Source: CAZCDS01 sp964497585
GTDB taxonomy: Bacteria; Desulfobacterota; Desulfomonilia; Desulfomonilales; Desulfomonilaceae
Assembly: GCA_964497585.1 (NCBI GenBank)
Contig: CAZCDS010000012.1
Coordinates: forward strand, 1-64,000
Length of the DNA stretch: 64,000 bases
Reading direction: 5' to 3'
Each line of letters begins with the position of its first letter. Within the stretch, counting starts at the first letter, position 1. Below the pieces are notes generated by a model. The model was not told the DNA's origin. It ran no database searches and was given only the letters and a program-made list of their open reading frames with translations. Below, piece after piece: positions 62,674 to 64,000 of the stretch. A program made the translations under genes and the position numbers.

Positions 62674-63681
62674 TCAGTCCTCTGAATCCCCCAGATAAGC
62701 AAACCAATCCCGGGTGGCCTCGGCGATGGAGTGCTCATTCCATACCGGCGCATCGTTCCATTGATCAATATTCCGGAGCATGATTTGAACTCCCGCTTCA
62801 AAACTCGTTGACGGCCGCCAGCCCAACATGGTCAAGATTTTCTCCGTATCCGCGTGCGTACAATCCGGCTCACCCGGTCGCTTCGGAACGTAGACCACGT
62901 CTCCGCCCAACAATTCCACAAGATAATTTACACTGTAGGTGTTGGTAGAGCCTACGTTGAATATTTCTCCGTCAACGCTCGATCGAGCGGCGGTGACAAA
63001 GGCGTCCACCACGTCCGTGACAAAGGTAAAATCCCTCGTTTGTGTCCCGTCCCCTACCACGGTGAAAGGTTTGCCCGCCAGCTTCTGGGCTAGGAAGACC
63101 CCGAAAACCGCGCCATACGCACCCGAGGTTCGAGCCCGTGGACCGTACACGTTGAAGAGGCGAAGCGAAATGCACGGCAGCTTGTACAGACGGTTCCAGT
63201 GAAAGACGTACTGTTCGCCCGTATACTTGGTCAGCGCATAGGGATACATCGGCCTGATCGCAGCGGTCTCCCGGGTAGGAAACTCGTCGGGGATCCCGTA
63301 GCAGGACGAGGAAGCCGCGTACACGAACCGCTTCACTCCTGCCGAGCGAGCCGCCTCGAGGACCGAGACGGTCCCGTCGACATTGGCCCGGTGATAGGTG
63401 AGAGGATATTGGATGGACGGGACGATGTCCGCCAAAGCAGCTAAGTGGAACACCCACTCGACGCCCTCGAAGAAAGGTCTCGCTTCCTCGAAGTTCCCCA
63501 CGTCCACCCGGTGAAACGTAAAGCCTTCATGGTTTTTGACGCGGCGAAGGTTATCCGGGTTCCCGCTGGAGAAATCGTCGAGAACGGTCACCTCGTGTCC
63601 GTCCATGAGCAGACGCTCCACCAGGTGACTTCCGATGAAGCCGGCGCCGCCGGTCACCAGTGCCTTTTCAGACTTGTTCAC
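62674..63681 (-). CDS. UDP-glucose 4-epimerase-like SDR
   Basis: 335 residues from a GTG at 63681. VTGGAGFIGSHLVERLL, D of VLDDFSSGNPDNLRRV, HLAALADIVPSIQYP, AASSSCYGIPDEFPTRE, PYALTKYTGEQ (Tyr-x3-Lys), RLFNVYGPRARTSGAYGAVFGVFL, and TRDFTFVTDVVDA. The GalE/WbpP group. Separated by 28 bp from the HldE-like gene. Confidence 0.92.
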   Translation of the reverse strand: MNKSEKALVTGGAGFIGSHLVERLLMDGHEVTVLDDFSSGNPDNLRRVKNHEGFTFHRVDVGNFEEARPFFEGVEWVFHLAALADIVPSIQYPLTYHRANVDGTVSVLEAARSAGVKRFVYAASSSCYGIPDEFPTRETAAIRPMYPYALTKYTGEQYVFHWNRLYKLPCISLRLFNVYGPRARTSGAYGAVFGVFLAQKLAGKPFTVVGDGTQTRDFTFVTDVVDAFVTAARSSVDGEIFNVGSTNTYSVNYLVELLGGDVVYVPKRPGEPDCTHADTEKILTMLGWRPSTSFEAGVQIMLRNIDQWNDAPVWNEHSIAEATRDWFAYLGDSED

Positions 63682-63768
63682 TACACAACCCCTCTTCTCG
63701 CAGTCATTGGGGGTCTCCACGGGCAGCCGCCGATCACGTGGTAGACGTCCCGCATGCTTCTTCCACAC

Positions 63769-64000
63769 TCATCCGTTGCTCGTCAACACACTGCGGACTG
63801 CGTCAATGACACGACGCTGATCGGCCAGGGTCAACCCCACGGAGGAAGGAAGGGTCAGGCCACGACGCCATAGCCTGTGCGCGGTTTCCGCTCGGTAGCT
63901 CGCGCACTCCCGGTACGGGAGCTGTTCATTTACCGGGGCCCAGAGGCTTCCCGTTTGGACGCCACGCAAGGCCAGTGCCCTTCGCAGTTCCGATTTGTCC
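63769..64000 (-). CDS. C-terminus of a third DegT-family aminotransferase (cut by window end)
   Basis: Seventy-seven codons continue off the window edge. The sequence RGVQTGSLWAPVNEQLPYRECASYRAETAHRLWRRGLTLPSSVGLTLADQRRVIDAVRSVL is the typical end of a DegT/LegC-type aminotransferase (Ala-x2-L-x2-RG-LPSS, then T-x2-Q-RVIDA). The PLP lysine lies outside the window. Confidence 0.8.
   Translation of the reverse strand, partial: DKSELRRALALRGVQTGSLWAPVNEQLPYRECASYRAETAHRLWRRGLTLPSSVGLTLADQRRVIDAVRSVLTSNG

Noticed and set aside
1..64000. CRISPR array or prophage
   Set aside because: No regularly spaced short repeats with unique spacers, and no phage structural genes or integrase were found.

Overview
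The window is about 64 kb of moderately GC-rich bacterial chromosome. It suggests a Gram-negative, probably anaerobic organism of the Desulfobacterota (deltaproteobacterial) type. The hints are double-Cache/PAS hybrid histidine kinases, an NDP-forming acyl-CoA synthetase alpha subunit, a ThiS-ThiF fusion, secreted ankyrin proteins and a large surface-polysaccharide locus. No rRNA or species-level marker is present, so the taxonomy is an inference. Many genes overlap by ATGA, GTGA or TGATG, and GTG and TTG starts are common.

Region 1 (1-26.7 kb) is a mosaic of short operons. Two genes that lie far apart (150-2303 and 16986-18494) encode exported ankyrin-repeat proteins. Both carry the same unrecognised N-terminal domain of about 115 residues. 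Between them are a Sel1-repeat protein, an acyl-CoA synthetase alpha subunit with a transglutaminase-like protein, small secreted proteins, a two-gene histidine kinase/receiver-kinase operon behind a palindromic and possibly leaderless promoter, a pentapeptide-repeat protein, and a radical SAM/HAD pair. A HicA toxin is paired with a HicB-type antitoxin whose DNA-binding part is a MerR helix-turn-helix. Then come ThiF, a 1423-residue hybrid sensor kinase, an IclR regulator and an Old Yellow Enzyme family oxidoreductase.

Region 2 (27111-29822) is a complete 2.7 kb insertion element. It has ~42 bp terminal inverted repeats, an 8 bp target duplication and an IS1-type transposase. Its passengers are three small ORFs, a full tRNA-Leu(UAG) and a second tRNA-like gene. 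It inserted immediately upstream of the promoter of a chromosomal tRNA-Lys(CUU).

Region 3 (30.5-64 kb) is almost entirely minus-strand. It is a surface-glycan biosynthesis locus followed, past a strong intrinsic terminator at 33.2 kb, by a trehalose synthase-like glycosyltransferase and galT. Read in the direction of transcription it contains a DegT aminotransferase end, sugar-nucleotide epimerases, a domain-swapped HldE-like kinase/nucleotidyltransferase and two tandem DegT aminotransferases. Next are a thiamine-dependent E1 alpha/beta pair, a zinc-type dehydrogenase, an RmlD-like protein lacking its catalytic lysine, a B12-radical SAM enzyme, a glycosyltransferase, an ABC exporter and a sulfotransferase. 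After gene debris follow a radical SAM-SPASM enzyme, three methyltransferases, a HisC-like aminotransferase, a CMP-sugar-type cytidylyltransferase, 6-phosphogluconolactonase, an epimerase, an Ldh2-family dehydrogenase, a HAD phosphatase and a large putative glycan transferase. Together they suggest synthesis, methylation, sulfation and export of an unusual, possibly branched-chain or acyl-modified sugar polymer. Three degraded genes in the locus (33.7-34.1 and 46.4-47.2 kb) show that it has been remodelled.
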